Origin: Micromonospora halophytica
GTDB taxonomy: Bacteria; Actinomycetota; Actinomycetes; Mycobacteriales; Micromonosporaceae
Reading direction: 5' to 3'
DNA length: 64,000 bases
NCBI RefSeq assembly: GCF_900090245.1
Contig: NZ_FMDN01000014.1
Span: 89,540-153,539, forward strand
In this document: positions 10,001 to 19,576 of the stretch, piece by piece
Numbering within the stretch: the stretch's first letter is position 1
Layout of the letters: every line of letters starts with the position of its first letter
Translations under genes and position numbers: made by a program
The notes under the pieces: generated by a model
What the model saw: only the letters and a program-made list of their open reading frames with translations
The model's database searches: none
What the model was told of the DNA's origin: nothing

Positions 10001-10363
10001 GACGGTGAACACGGTTTTGTCGTTGACCTGCCCGTCCGCGGCATCCGTGCGGGCGAAGCGCCGCCATTCCTGCGGCACCCGCAGGTAGTGGTTGAGCAGC
10101 CTGCGCCAGTAGCCGCGCCGGGCCACGTCACCCATGCGGTGTCGCACCCGCCGGCACTCCGCCACAAACTCGGGCGGCAGGTCGACGTACCCGGACAGCA
10201 GCGGCTGCAGCGCCCCCACTGGCTCGCCCGGGAAGTGCTTTGTCAGGAAGTGCAGCCCCAGCTCGACCCGGCAGAACGCGTCCCGAGCCATCACCGCCTC
10301 CGGGAACTGCTCCCGGCGCATCTGCTTCATCAAGCTGTCGCGCCACGACGAGGTCTCTCTCAC
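7028..10363 (-). CDS. DinG-like superfamily II helicase of the pPIWI_RE island
   Basis: 1111 aa, start GTG 10363-10361 overlapping the REase stop as GTGA. Walker A is GLMNSGKTT (K269) and the Walker B box is VIDEADAV (DEAD at 454-457). Between them lie four cysteines (in NASCLLEP, FPCHGK, YDCPLL, SICPAQ), placed like the Fe-S cluster ligands of DinG/XPD helicases. Near the C-terminus MSQTIGRSIRGN is a motif VI-like QxxGRxxR segment. The first 230 residues (start, VRETSSWRD) are not helicase-like and probably form the island-specific accessory domain. It should unwind DNA or R-loops in support of the PIWI protein and nuclease encoded in the same operon. Very long open frames upstream and on the opposite strand are GC-rich shadows. 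Confidence 0.88.
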   Translation of the reverse strand: MRETSSWRDSLMKQMRREQFPEAVMARDAFCRVELGLHFLTKHFPGEPVGALQPLLSGYVDLPPEFVAECRRVRHRMGDVARRGYWRRLLNHYLRVPQEWRRFARTDAADGQVNDKTVFTVAGSALCQDRVATYDAALADPLQYRLTPPRPPAPAGRRYEFRVGDSVEVIHLPSTLPPAPPVTRLPLMARRSREPWTVSFEKELLETAKEIDRRLVGKPHITNRNWHKRLTENMRFSSVDRNGPGLVDRPETFVLDGVSHIVGLMNSGKTTLTDVLAVNRVLKHGNRVGMVLGSVGDVYAKVSFLRSIGIDAVPLIGRSNRAEHAARYWRSAIEESPVLVPDDGNPADPAAAYANASCLLEPFRRSANPDWKPLEPNEFPCHGKLRDAEADEPATYDCPLLSICPAQKAHREIVNAQVWVTTAQCLIASRAEPADASMRWFEAFQPHTDLLVIDEADAVQQVLDSRFVQTEPLVAAGKGWTHRMVQHTNAALDNQSMAPAADDEVDRWHTQLQIHQNAVFVLNRLALSPPGQRLKELLGDAPFTAHSLLRRVARTLFGLPSRGDGDKRVEDLADDFYRQELQEFAESPLSEQPHSLDDVVAQVTRQPRTDAAVALAIDNWLDRWLEPNIEAGHVRREWFDQRRGLLRLVVEAAICAGRITTTFFTMTTMYPSVREHLQLPDEETFWADQPPRDYRPLVPEAPMGNILALRWADSRNGGASLQLLWVHGVGRWLLHHAHDLLACEGVQGPHVVLTSATSWAPGSSFYHIPIEPTAVLRPPPEDETALRKSHMAVKAQRNGADPIFVSGKTGSRRHDALRLLVTALCQPVDGRPRSLVDELRTKLPEDRRKILFVVLSGDEARTVGDHINARVPQLSARIVVPDAADPGVGGIQRRLVGRFGTGEEDILVAAEMSIQRGYNILNANDTAALGAVIYLTRSHPPPFDLAFPLSLVSQLAMDHLQRPPAAAPGEVGSLVKQLRSTARKVWFDAIGRPIQFRALDPQDRRVFVANNLVPMSQTIGRSIRGNQPTTVLLCDAAFAERLADPEEKTADTARTSIVVATDQYLGQLLATPADGASQHRLREHAVNTAVWGLMGHLVRTNDPLGSRRTPR

Positions 10364-11559
10364 GCGGCCAACTCCTTCGCCCGCTCCTTGGCCCGAGCCA
10401 CCAGCTGGTTCTCGTCGATCACGCGCACGCCCGCGACCCGCCCGTCGAGTTCGGCCTCCAAGTCGCTGATGTAGCCCGCCTGCACCGCCCGGTGAGCTGG
10501 AAGCGCCAGGTACCGCCGGTCGCACACCGGTGCCTGCGGCCAGGTGAATCCCCGGCCCAACAGCCGCGCGCTGACCTGGTCCTTCGCGTCCACGCCCCAG
10601 GTCTCGGCAACCTCCGGCACCCCGCCGACGCCTGGGCGCAGGAACTCGATCAACACGTCCAGCGCGTCGACTCCCGGGTACGGAGTGACCCTGACCGTCG
10701 GCGCCAGCGAGTCGACCGACAGCGCGTCGATGATCCGCGCCTCCACCAGGCCCGGGTCGTGGATGTACTTGCGCGTCGCCCGGTGTTGCTCGTAGACCAC
10801 TGCCGTCGGCACGGCCGTCCACGTCTCCGGTGAACCCCCGGGACAACCCGCGGTCGCGCAACACGCCGAGGCATCGGCCAGCACGTTGCGGCACGATGGG
10901 CACAGGATGTACTCCTGCGGCGCCCGGGCGGGCCTCGAGTGGTAGGCGAGGCTGATCAGCCGGTGGACGTGCGTCTGTCCGCTGTTGTCCGTCGCCGGGA
11001 AGCGCCGCTCAAGGCCGCGAACCTCACGGTCGGCGACGACCGCGTGGTCGATGAGGTAGCGCCGAAGCACCGCGTACGCCTCCCCGATCTCCTCGTCCGA
11101 GGAGCCGTTCGCGGCTGCGGCTTCCCGCAGCGCCAGGTGTACCTGGTTCTCGGTCCACTCGGCCTCCACGTCGTGCCGCGCGAGCCGAGAACCCTGCTCC
11201 GCGAACTCGGACAGGTCACCGTCGGCCAACAGACTGTTCTGCAGGTCAGTGATCGACAGGTCAAGCTGCACAGGCCACGTCGCCAGCGGCTGCGCACAGA
11301 GCTCCAACAGGGCGAGGTCACTGTCGAGCGGCTGCAGAGCCTGGTCGGCGAAGCGCCACCACAGACGCGAGAAGCCCACCCGCCACGGGGCCGGCAACAA
11401 CCCCGCCTCCTTCGCCGGCCCGCCCGCCGCCTGTCTCCTCCGCTGAACGATGCCGGCCAGTCCAGCGGACAACATCATCACCGTCAGGTAGTCATCATCC
11501 GGGGTCCGATCCCGTCCGAGATGCTCGCCAACGATTGGTACTTGAACATGAACGTCCAC
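10360..11559 (-). CDS. REase-domain protein of the pPIWI_RE three-gene island
   Basis: 399 aa; GTG start at 11559 preceded at 9 bases by GAGGA on the minus strand. A zinc-ribbon-like segment CPSCRNVLADASACC (plus CATAGC) sits near residues 216-235. The C-terminal domain shows VDALDVLIEF (D298, D301) followed by TWGVDAKD (D324-A-K326), a D...DxK layout of restriction-endonuclease-fold enzymes; in the pPIWI_RE island the first gene typically encodes such an REase. The N-terminal 200 residues are helical and unassigned (island Y/Z-type domain likely). It is the first gene of the operon and overlaps the helicase by 4 bases, so all three products are likely made in fixed ratio. It is expected to cut the nucleic acid recognised by the PIWI-helicase pair. 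Confidence 0.82.
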   Translation of the reverse strand: MDVHVQVPIVGEHLGRDRTPDDDYLTVMMLSAGLAGIVQRRRQAAGGPAKEAGLLPAPWRVGFSRLWWRFADQALQPLDSDLALLELCAQPLATWPVQLDLSITDLQNSLLADGDLSEFAEQGSRLARHDVEAEWTENQVHLALREAAAANGSSDEEIGEAYAVLRRYLIDHAVVADREVRGLERRFPATDNSGQTHVHRLISLAYHSRPARAPQEYILCPSCRNVLADASACCATAGCPGGSPETWTAVPTAVVYEQHRATRKYIHDPGLVEARIIDALSVDSLAPTVRVTPYPGVDALDVLIEFLRPGVGGVPEVAETWGVDAKDQVSARLLGRGFTWPQAPVCDRRYLALPAHRAVQAGYISDLEAELDGRVAGVRVIDENQLVARAKERAKELAA

Positions 11560-11814
11560 TGAAGCCGTTCCTCACACCTAAGTCCGAGCGGTTGCCCCCG
11601 CAAAGGGGCGGCTCCAGTAGACACCGCGCCCCTGACACTTTCGCGGCCCGCGAGATAAGGCCGCGAGCGAGCCTTCCGATTGATCATCAACTGATCGCCG
11701 CATGCCTCGTCTTCGTGGCCGTCGTTGACCGGCCGAGTAGGACGTCAGGTCGAGCAGAACCGGCTAGGGTGCCGGCGCCGACGAGGGGTGGCGTGCCGTA
11801 CGTACCCTGGTCTG

Positions 11815-12303
11815 ATGCTGCTCCGCACGTCCCAGCCCGCTGACTACCAGCAGATGGCGGACATCCTCTACGGCATGGGCCACGATCAGGAGGGCTGGGA
11901 CTACCAGTACGCCGCCGAGGGAGGCCCTGATCCGTCCCTGCCGAGCTGGGTAGCGGTCGACGGGAACGAGGTTCTTGGCCTGGTCGAAGGCCGCTTCGAC
12001 TCGACGTACGACGAGCGCATCGAGCAGCCGGACCACCCCTTGCCGCACGCGTGGATCTACCTGATTGGGGTCCGCCCCGACGCGCAGCGGAAAGGCATCG
12101 GCACAGCTCTGGTGCGCTACTTCGCCGAGCAGGCAGCCCTGGCAGGATGTTCATTCGTCGCCCTATCGCCTGATCAGAGCGATGACGATGTTATGAAGCG
12201 AGTGGCCTTCTTTCGATCCTGTGGCCTCGCACCGCTGATCAACGGTGACCCTGAAGACGTTCACGGCGCGCCGCTTGCCGAGTTGCTAAGCCACCTGCGA
12301 TAG
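11815..12303 (+). CDS. GNAT family N-acetyltransferase
   Basis: 162 aa from ATG 11815. The acetyl-CoA binding motif A is clear: IYLIGVRPDAQRKGIGTALV with the Q/RxxGxG loop QRKGIG, followed by helix VRYFAEQAAL and strand FVALSP, then FFRSCGL near the C-terminus (motif B). Substrate is not predictable. An in-frame upstream extension to 11725 is open but low-complexity and Arg-rich, so I prefer the ATG. Divergent from the pPIWI_RE operon with 255 bases between; a TAGGGT box at 11765-11770 could be a -10 element. Confidence 0.85.
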   Translation: MLLRTSQPADYQQMADILYGMGHDQEGWDYQYAAEGGPDPSLPSWVAVDGNEVLGLVEGRFDSTYDERIEQPDHPLPHAWIYLIGVRPDAQRKGIGTALVRYFAEQAALAGCSFVALSPDQSDDDVMKRVAFFRSCGLAPLINGDPEDVHGAPLAELLSHLR

Positions 12304-12472
12304 CTAAGCGGCCAAAATTTGAGCGGAAGCTGGGCGCGAATGAGGTATCGCTCTGGCGGTGCTCAGATGTTCGGCACCCCAGCGGTCGCCGGTCGCGACG
12401 ATCGCGACGGACCGGACCCCTGGGCCTGACCTCAGGTCCTTGATCCGAGCAGAATCAGTTGGGGCAACGCCT

Positions 12473-13540
12473 TCAGGACCACCAACGGCTCCTGACCTTG
12501 ATCTCGCGCACGGGTATCTCGGAGGGATGTAGGGGGCGTTCGACGATGGGGCGCATCGTGTGGGGTGTGATGCGGTCGCGTTCGTGTTCCTCGGCGAACC
12601 GGGCGGCCTGTTCGTGTTCGCCGAGGGTGTCCAGGGCCTTGAGGAGGTCGGTTACCAGGATGTCGAGGCGGTGGGTTTCGGCTTCGGCGGCGAGGAACCG
12701 TTCGTGGTGGGTGACTGCCCGGTGGCCGCACCACTGGCGTAGCAGTTCGTGACGGGGCCGGTCGTGGCGGCGGTACCAGTCGTACTCCCATTCCGGTGTC
12801 GTCGACCGGCTGTCGCGGCCAACGCGGTAGTCATCGCCGAACTTGCATTTGTGGCGAGACCGGGCTTCCTGCTCGATGACGAGGTCGAGGACCTGGGTCG
12901 GATGGGCACGGCACGCGGCCTCGACCAGTTGGAGGGTGCCGGCCGGCGACAGGATGGCCCGGCCGTCGTGGTCGAACCATTCAGCCGAGGCGAGGATGTC
13001 GTCGATCGGGCCGCCGATGATCTCGCTCAGTCGGGCCCTGTCTCGGATGTCGGTGGCGCATGACACCGGGGACCAGAGCAGTTCCGCTACGTTGTCGCTG
13101 ATCAAGAGGCCGAAGATCTCCTCGACGCAGGCTTCCTCTGTGCGATCGAGGCTCAGATCGTCGATGCGTTGCCAGTTCGCCATCAGCGAGTCGAAGGTCC
13201 CGACCTCGCTCCACGGCACCCGCAGCCGCGACCCGGGGACCTTCTCCACCCGTTCGTCGGGGTCGTCGAGGAATCTGATCTCGAGGCGGGCGCTGGTCTT
13301 CTTCGGCTCGACGGCCAGGATGCGGACGCGTTCGGACGGTCCGTGGTCCGACTGCCGGTACGCCCATTCGTCGCCGACGGCGAAGCGGGAGGGGTCGATT
13401 CTCATCCAGCCGTCCTTCGGGTAAGCGTCGCTTGTTGCGTGGTACCGGGTCATGCTGGCGGTTCGCGCCGCGATGGCGGCAGGTCCGGGCGCGGGCTCGT
13501 GCGCATCCGGCCGGGGTGTGGTGGCGGTTGAGGTGTGCAC
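12473..13540 (-). CDS. Unknown 355-aa cytosolic protein
   Basis: I do not recognise this family. The GTG start at 13540 lies 5 bases after the stop of the upstream gene, which suggests translational coupling; an in-frame ATG at 13453 (MTRYHATSD) is an alternative and would remove a low-complexity leader. Residues 45-105 (DGWMRIDPSRFAVGDEWAYR, VRILAVEPKKTSARLEIRFLDD) look like a small beta-barrel that could bind nucleic acid or peptide. The rest is helical with many acidic residues and a His/Arg-rich patch (YDWYRRHDRPRHELLRQWCG). No signal peptide or membrane segment. Its fixed partner is the protein at 13546-15081. Confidence 0.65.
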   Translation of the reverse strand: MHTSTATTPRPDAHEPAPGPAAIAARTASMTRYHATSDAYPKDGWMRIDPSRFAVGDEWAYRQSDHGPSERVRILAVEPKKTSARLEIRFLDDPDERVEKVPGSRLRVPWSEVGTFDSLMANWQRIDDLSLDRTEEACVEEIFGLLISDNVAELLWSPVSCATDIRDRARLSEIIGGPIDDILASAEWFDHDGRAILSPAGTLQLVEAACRAHPTQVLDLVIEQEARSRHKCKFGDDYRVGRDSRSTTPEWEYDWYRRHDRPRHELLRQWCGHRAVTHHERFLAAEAETHRLDILVTDLLKALDTLGEHEQAARFAEEHERDRITPHTMRPIVERPLHPSEIPVREIKVRSRWWS

Positions 13541-13545
13541 GCACT

Positions 13546-15081
13546 TCAGGCGCCGCGGTCGAGTAGCCGGTGGTGCCAGGATTCCGCCTGTCGGCGGGTG
13601 CTGGCGTGGGCTTGCCGGTCGTGATCAGGGCGGTGCTCCTTGCGTGGCCCGTGGGGGCTCCAGTCACCGAGGAACGGGCGCAGGTCGTCGGGTCCGGGTT
13701 CGGGGGTGTAGTCGATGTCAGCCAGCACGCGGGGACTGCGGGTGGGGTCGATCCGGTCGGCGGCGGCCCTGCCCCACGCGACCCAGCTGGCGAGGTACCC
13801 GCCGGCGCCGGTCCGCCCCTCGGCCGCATGTTCAAGGGCGGTGCAGAACGCGCGGATGTCAGCTGCGGTGGTCCACGCCTGGTAGGCGTTGCGGAAGGTT
13901 TCCGCGCGGATGTTGTCCGCGGCCCGGACGCGGGCGTCGGCCATCGCGGCGTGCCATTGCGCGAGGGTGGCCTCCTCCTGCCGTCTGCGCTCGGCCGCTG
14001 CTTCCTCCTGCCGCCGCCGGTGCTCGGCCTCGGCCTTCTCCCGCGCGGCTTCGGCTGCCCGCCGTTGCTGTTCGTCGGCGGTGACGCCAGCCTCGAACCC
14101 TTGGATGATCTGCGCGACGCGCTGTTCCAGACGTACGCGTGCGGTGTCGGTCCAGGTGTCCCGGTTGTCGTGTCCGGCCCGGGCGATCTCCAAGCGGAGT
14201 CTGCCAGAGTCGACGACGTCGAACTCCGCGGGTTTCATCCACGGCCGCAGTCGCAGCACCTTCAGCTCCTCGGCGGTGGGTTCGTGCGGGACCTGGTCGC
14301 GTTCCTCGGTCAGGGTGACCGTGCGTCGGACCTGCCCGGCCTGGAGGAACACCCGCGGGTGTTTCGCCTTGGTGTTGACCCCGAGCCGGTGCCCACGCCG
14401 GGCCGCCTCGCCAGCGAGCTGCCGGATCAGCAGCAACGCCCGGGGCAGTGAGCCCGGGCTGACGGCGAGGTTGGTCGGATCGGCTTCGAGGGCGCTGAAC
14501 GCCAGATGCGGGTCGGTGGTGACACGTCGGGTGTTGAGCCGGATCCGGTTCCAGTCGGTCTCGTCCGGACCGGCGTCGGTGTACAGGCGGATGACGATGT
14601 CGCCGGCGTCGCGGCCAGTGTGGCGCAGATGGTGGCCCGAGGGCACAAGTCCCTGCTGCTTGAACGCGTGAATGATCCGGCGGTACCGGGCCCGCGTTCC
14701 ACTGTCGGGACTCTCGATACGAACCATGCCGCCCTCACGCTGCAGGCGGTCGAGCAGTTCGCGAGCCGATCGCAGCAGGTCCGCCGACGAGGCGCCGCCG
14801 GCGATGCCGCCGGGTGCCGGTGTCTCGGACCGCGGGAGGGAAGCACGGTGGTCCGGGTGATCGGGATGGTGGCCATGCTCAAGGTAGAAGCGACCGGCGT
14901 CGGTCGAGCACGCCTTCCACACCCCTGCCTTGCGTGTCACCGTCACCAGGTTCCGGTCCTGGAGCGCACGCGCCGACCGGCGGTACTCGACGCCGTCCGG
15001 GCCGCTGAGGTCATTGCCGCCGTGGATCCGGCGAAGCAGGTCGAGCTGCCGCTCATTGAGCGAATCCCATCGCTGCACCAC
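13546..15081 (-). CDS. Unknown protein: N-terminal winged-helix-like region, coiled coil, helical C-terminus
   Basis: 511 aa from GTG 15081. Residues 1-75 (WDSLNERQLDLLRRI, SARALQDRNLVTVTRKAG) look like a winged helix as in MarR-type folds. Residues 95-160 repeat a similar helix-turn pattern. After a mixed region, residues about 345-390 are a charged coiled coil (QQRRAAEAAREKAEAEHRRR and continuing). The C-terminal 100 residues are helical. Proteins with this plan occur in actinomycetes beside helicase-like or large accessory genes, often misnamed PE-PGRS. Function unknown; DNA binding is a reasonable guess. It is followed 5 bases later by the 355-aa gene. Confidence 0.65.
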   Translation of the reverse strand: MVQRWDSLNERQLDLLRRIHGGNDLSGPDGVEYRRSARALQDRNLVTVTRKAGVWKACSTDAGRFYLEHGHHPDHPDHRASLPRSETPAPGGIAGGASSADLLRSARELLDRLQREGGMVRIESPDSGTRARYRRIIHAFKQQGLVPSGHHLRHTGRDAGDIVIRLYTDAGPDETDWNRIRLNTRRVTTDPHLAFSALEADPTNLAVSPGSLPRALLLIRQLAGEAARRGHRLGVNTKAKHPRVFLQAGQVRRTVTLTEERDQVPHEPTAEELKVLRLRPWMKPAEFDVVDSGRLRLEIARAGHDNRDTWTDTARVRLEQRVAQIIQGFEAGVTADEQQRRAAEAAREKAEAEHRRRQEEAAAERRRQEEATLAQWHAAMADARVRAADNIRAETFRNAYQAWTTAADIRAFCTALEHAAEGRTGAGGYLASWVAWGRAAADRIDPTRSPRVLADIDYTPEPGPDDLRPFLGDWSPHGPRKEHRPDHDRQAHASTRRQAESWHHRLLDRGA

Positions 15082-15466
15082 CCGACAGTAAGGGGCACGA
15101 CGTACTGGAAGGAGCTGAACACGGCTGTACGTGGCAGCCCGGTCCGGCGAGCGGCCGAACCGGCCTGCTGCACCCCTTCCTGCGAGGGCAGCACCACACC
15201 TGCGGGCAGCACAAGACCGCTCATTCAGGGCGGCTGCGAGCTGATTGCCGTCGACCTCGGCCCCTGGCTCATCTCCGTGTGAAGGCGGAGCGCCGCTGTC
15301 ATACGGGGAGCTGCCCGCGGCCGTCGAACGACAGCCGACGTCCCGGACGGGGAGCCCCTAAAGGCTCTCGTCCCGACCCGGCCTCCTGTCGGTGGCCCGG
15401 CGTACCGTGGCCTTGCTGGTGGCCTCAGCCGGGCCTCGAGGAACATGGAAGGGAAGTGGGCGGATC
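15082..15466. other. 385-bp divergent intergenic region
   Basis: This separates two divergent genes and must contain their promoters. An imperfect hairpin (GACGGGGAGCC / GGCTCTCGTC) spans about 15340-15371. No open frame with a plausible start was found. Confidence 0.4.
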
Positions 15467-15982
15467 ATGAGTGCGCTACCTGATCTAATCCCGCTGACCG
15501 AGGGCGTAGCGATTTTCGGTGGCGGAAACGCGTACTCCTGGTACCGCGCCCAGGCGCATCGAGACGGAACTGTGTTCATGGGCGGTCAGCGAGTACCGGT
15601 AGTCAAGGTCTCCGGCCGATGGATGATCTCCAGTACAGGCGTTGCGCAGGCTGTCGAAGCCGTTCGTCGCGAGAGGAGCGAGATCGCCCAACGGACCGCC
15701 GACTACGAAACCGGTACCCTGCACGAAGGGTCGGTCGAGCTGACGGGCGGACGCCACTACACGGTCCGAGGACCGTTTCACCTGCTGACGGTTCCGCAGC
15801 CCATGGCTCCCGCGGACAGTTGGTGGATCTGCAACAACTGCAGGCGCTCGGCGATGATGCAGCACGATCCAGACAGGGAATGCCGCCGCTGTCGGGACTG
15901 GAGCCCGTGCGCGAACGACTGCACGCTGGTCGGTGTTTCCTGTCCGACATGCGGGACCTCTCTGACGCTGCAGCCGGCATGA
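15467..15982 (+). CDS. Unknown zinc-ribbon protein with helix-turn-helix-like N-terminus
   Basis: 171 aa from ATG 15467, preceded by GGAAGGGAAG. Residues 15-80 (YSWYRAQAHRDGTVFMGGQR, SGRWMISSTGVAQAVEAV) resemble the layout of excisionase-type DNA-binding domains. The C-terminal third has paired cysteines: ICNNC and ECRRC form one CxxC-CxxC ribbon, and CANDC with CPTC a second. No membrane segment. It may be a DNA- or RNA-binding regulator; I do not know the family. The ORF ends directly before a decayed thioredoxin reductase. Confidence 0.65.
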   Translation: MSALPDLIPLTEGVAIFGGGNAYSWYRAQAHRDGTVFMGGQRVPVVKVSGRWMISSTGVAQAVEAVRRERSEIAQRTADYETGTLHEGSVELTGGRHYTVRGPFHLLTVPQPMAPADSWWICNNCRRSAMMQHDPDRECRRCRDWSPCANDCTLVGVSCPTCGTSLTLQPA

Positions 15983-16519
15983 CGGTCCTACGCCACCTGC
16001 GACGGGTTTTTCTTCCGCGCCCAGGGCACCGCCGTCGTCGGCGGCGGCAACCACCGCTATGGAGGAAGCCACCTTCCTGACCCGCTTCGCCCGCAGCATC
16101 ACAATCAGCCACCGCCGCGACACCTTCTGGGCCAGCCGCAGCGTGGCCGAACGGGCGCTGAGCAACGAGCACCTCCGGGTGGTATGGAACAGCGTCGTCG
16201 AGGAGATCCTCGGCCACGACGGTGCCGTCGCCGGAGCCCGGCTACGGGACGTCTAACACCGGCCGGACCCGGGTCCTGGACGTCACAGGCGTGTTCGTCG
16301 CCATCGGCCACGACCCCGCAGCGGCCTGTTCCGTGGCCTGGTCACCCTCGAGGACGACCGCTACGTCACCGTCGACTCCCCGGCACCCGCACCAAACTGC
16401 CCGGCGTATTCGCCGCCGGTGACCTCGTCGACCACACCTACCGCCAGGCCATCACCGCAGCCGATACCGGCTGCGCTGCCGCCCTGGACGCCGAGCGCTA
16501 CCTCGTCACCCTGTCCTGA
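15983..16519 (+). pseudogene. trxB: Thioredoxin reductase remnant
   Basis: Three frames must be joined to read a typical TrxB sequence: SYATCDGFFFRAQGTAVVGG (active-site region, lacking the first Cys of CATC), then MEEATFLTRFARS and FWASRSVAERALSN (NADPH domain), then VFVAIGH, then LPGVFAAGDLVDHTYRQAIT to the stop at 16519. At least two frameshifts and the loss of one active-site Cys codon show it is dead. The N-terminal FAD half is missing. Its tail overlaps the tail of the convergent E1-like gene by 22 bases. Confidence 0.85.
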
Positions 16520-17903
16520 CTCCCTTCTCCCGCCGCCGTCTCTGAGATGGCCGGGCGTTGGTCACCTTCGGGCAAGAGGCGGCCGCCGATCACATCGACT
16601 TCGCGGGTTGCCGGTGCGATATCGACGTCGTTGGTTTGCAGGTGCAGGTTGATCACGTCGAAGCCGTCGCCGGACAAGGTGGCACGGGCGCCTTGGGCGA
16701 CTGCGAGGCATGCGGTGACGACGCCGACGAAGGCGGCGCCGACGGCGGTTCCGGCGAGTTGGACGGATCCGCAGGGATCGCGTTGCTCCAGGTCGGCGAG
16801 GGCGGCTGTGGGAGCACGCCGTTGCTGGGGGACGTCACTCTTCCAACCGGGGACCTGGTCGCTGGTGACCTGAGCGGGGAATCGGCGCAGGAGCAGGGCG
16901 TTGAAGTCGGCCGGTCCGACGCCGAGTCCGGCGTCGATGGCGAGCTTCCAGCCGACTTCGGAGATGAGCCTGCGGGGGTCGAGGCTGTCCACGCCGAGCA
17001 GCGCGACATGGTGGTCTTCGGTCAGGACGCGGCTGGTGTGATCGAGTCGCCGGTCGAGGATGACGACGTCGTAACCGGCCCGCTCGAGGACCGCTGCGGC
17101 GAGGCGGGTCTTGCGGACCGGGTCCGGCTTCACCGGGGTGAGGAGCCCGGTGCTGTGGTTGGCGTCCACGACGCGCTGGGTGTCTTGCAGGACGATCTCG
17201 ACCCGGGGCGGGTCGGTGTAGGTGAGCCAGGACATCACCCAGGCGTAGGCCTGGCCGAGGTGACCGAGGCCGACGATCCACCAGGCTGCCGGTGCGTGAG
17301 TCAGCTCGGGCCCCTCGGCGCTGGTCCCCGGGTGCCAAAGGTTCACGGTGAGGGTGCGCCAGCCGGCGTCGCTGCCTGGGCGGTTGCGGATCGCGCCGAA
17401 GGCCTCGTGCACACCGAGGGCCCCGGCGGCGATCGCGGCCAGGACGTTGCCCTCGGCGGGGTGGCCGGCCCGGGTGTCGGCCGGGTGGACGTGGGCGGTC
17501 CAGCCGCTCCATCCGGCTCGAAGCCGGACGCCGCCGTCGGGTGCCGGGAGCGTAGCGTCGCCGAGGTACAGCACAGGCCAGTCCGCCGGGACCTCGGTCA
17601 GGTCATCGGCGTGCCGGGCGCCTTCCTGCTCGACCATCTGCGCGATGGTGTGCCCGCGGTGCGGTCCGGCGGTCAGTGGCAGGCTGCCGTCGGTGATCAC
17701 GATGACCTGGCCGAACGCGCGGACCGCCGTCGCGACGGCCGTGCACAGCGCTGCCTGACCGCGCACGTCCGAGGCGACGCTGTCCGCGACGATGGCCATT
17801 CCAGTCGCGACGTGCGCGTCGAGCGCCGCGTCGACGGTCGCCTGCGTTCCCTCGTGCACCGCCAGCAGGGCGGTGCGGTTGAAGATGTCGGTGATCGAGG
17901 TGG

Positions 17904-17907
<4 letters not shown>
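16498..17907 (-). CDS. ThiF/E1-like adenylyltransferase, BilD-like
   Basis: 469 aa from ATG 17907, overlapping the JAB gene stop as ATGA. Residues about 205-345 form the E1-type Rossmann domain with the glycine loop IVGLGHLG (213-218), the acidic residue D242 after strand 2 and N250. A conserved C-terminal segment DPCGSVQLAG...VGAAFVG places C379 as the likely catalytic cysteine. The first 200 residues are a second, ATP-loop-less alpha/beta domain, so the protein has the two-lobed plan expected of E1 enzymes in bacterial Ub-like operons. It should adenylate the C-terminal glycine of the Ub-like protein and pass it through a thioester to the E2. Fourth gene of the operon, as bilD is in BilABCD systems. 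Confidence 0.85.
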
Positions 17908-19410
<1,503 letters not shown>

Positions 19411-19441
19411 CGCAACTCCCTACTGACTGTGCGGATATGGT

Positions 19442-19463
19442 CGAGTCGGTAAAGCCCGACTCG
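19442..19463. promoter_or_regulatory. Perfect inverted repeat upstream of the Ub-like operon, possible operator
   Basis: CGAGTCGG (19442-19449) and CCGACTCG (19456-19463) are exact inverses around a 6-base spacer. The site lies between the predicted minus-strand -10 box and the ATG of the Ub-like gene. It could be an operator for the divergent XRE-family protein or a short 5' UTR hairpin. Confidence 0.5.
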
Positions 19464-19473
19464 TCTGGAGGCG

Positions 19474-19502
19474 AGGATACTGGAGATAAAAGTCGCGCAC
19501 AA
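19474..19502 (-). promoter_or_regulatory. Predicted promoter of the Ub-like operon
   Basis: On the minus strand TTGTGC (19502-19497) and TATCCT (19479-19474) are separated by 17 bases, close to sigma-70-type boxes. The position, about 65 bases before the ATG at 19410, suits the first gene. Prediction from sequence only. Confidence 0.45.
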
Positions 19503-19542
19503 GGTAAAGATCCCTGGCAGGATCGGGGGGTGCCTCCGCCGC

Positions 19543-19570
19543 TTGCCAGTCACCGGCTGCGGGATATATT
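19543..19570 (+). promoter_or_regulatory. Predicted promoter giving a leaderless transcript
   Basis: TTGCCA (19543-19548) and TATATT (19565-19570) are 16 bases apart. Transcription would start about 7 bases later, at the GTG at 19577, which has no ribosome site. Such leaderless genes are common in actinobacteria. Confidence 0.5.
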
Positions 19571-19576
19571 CGGGCG

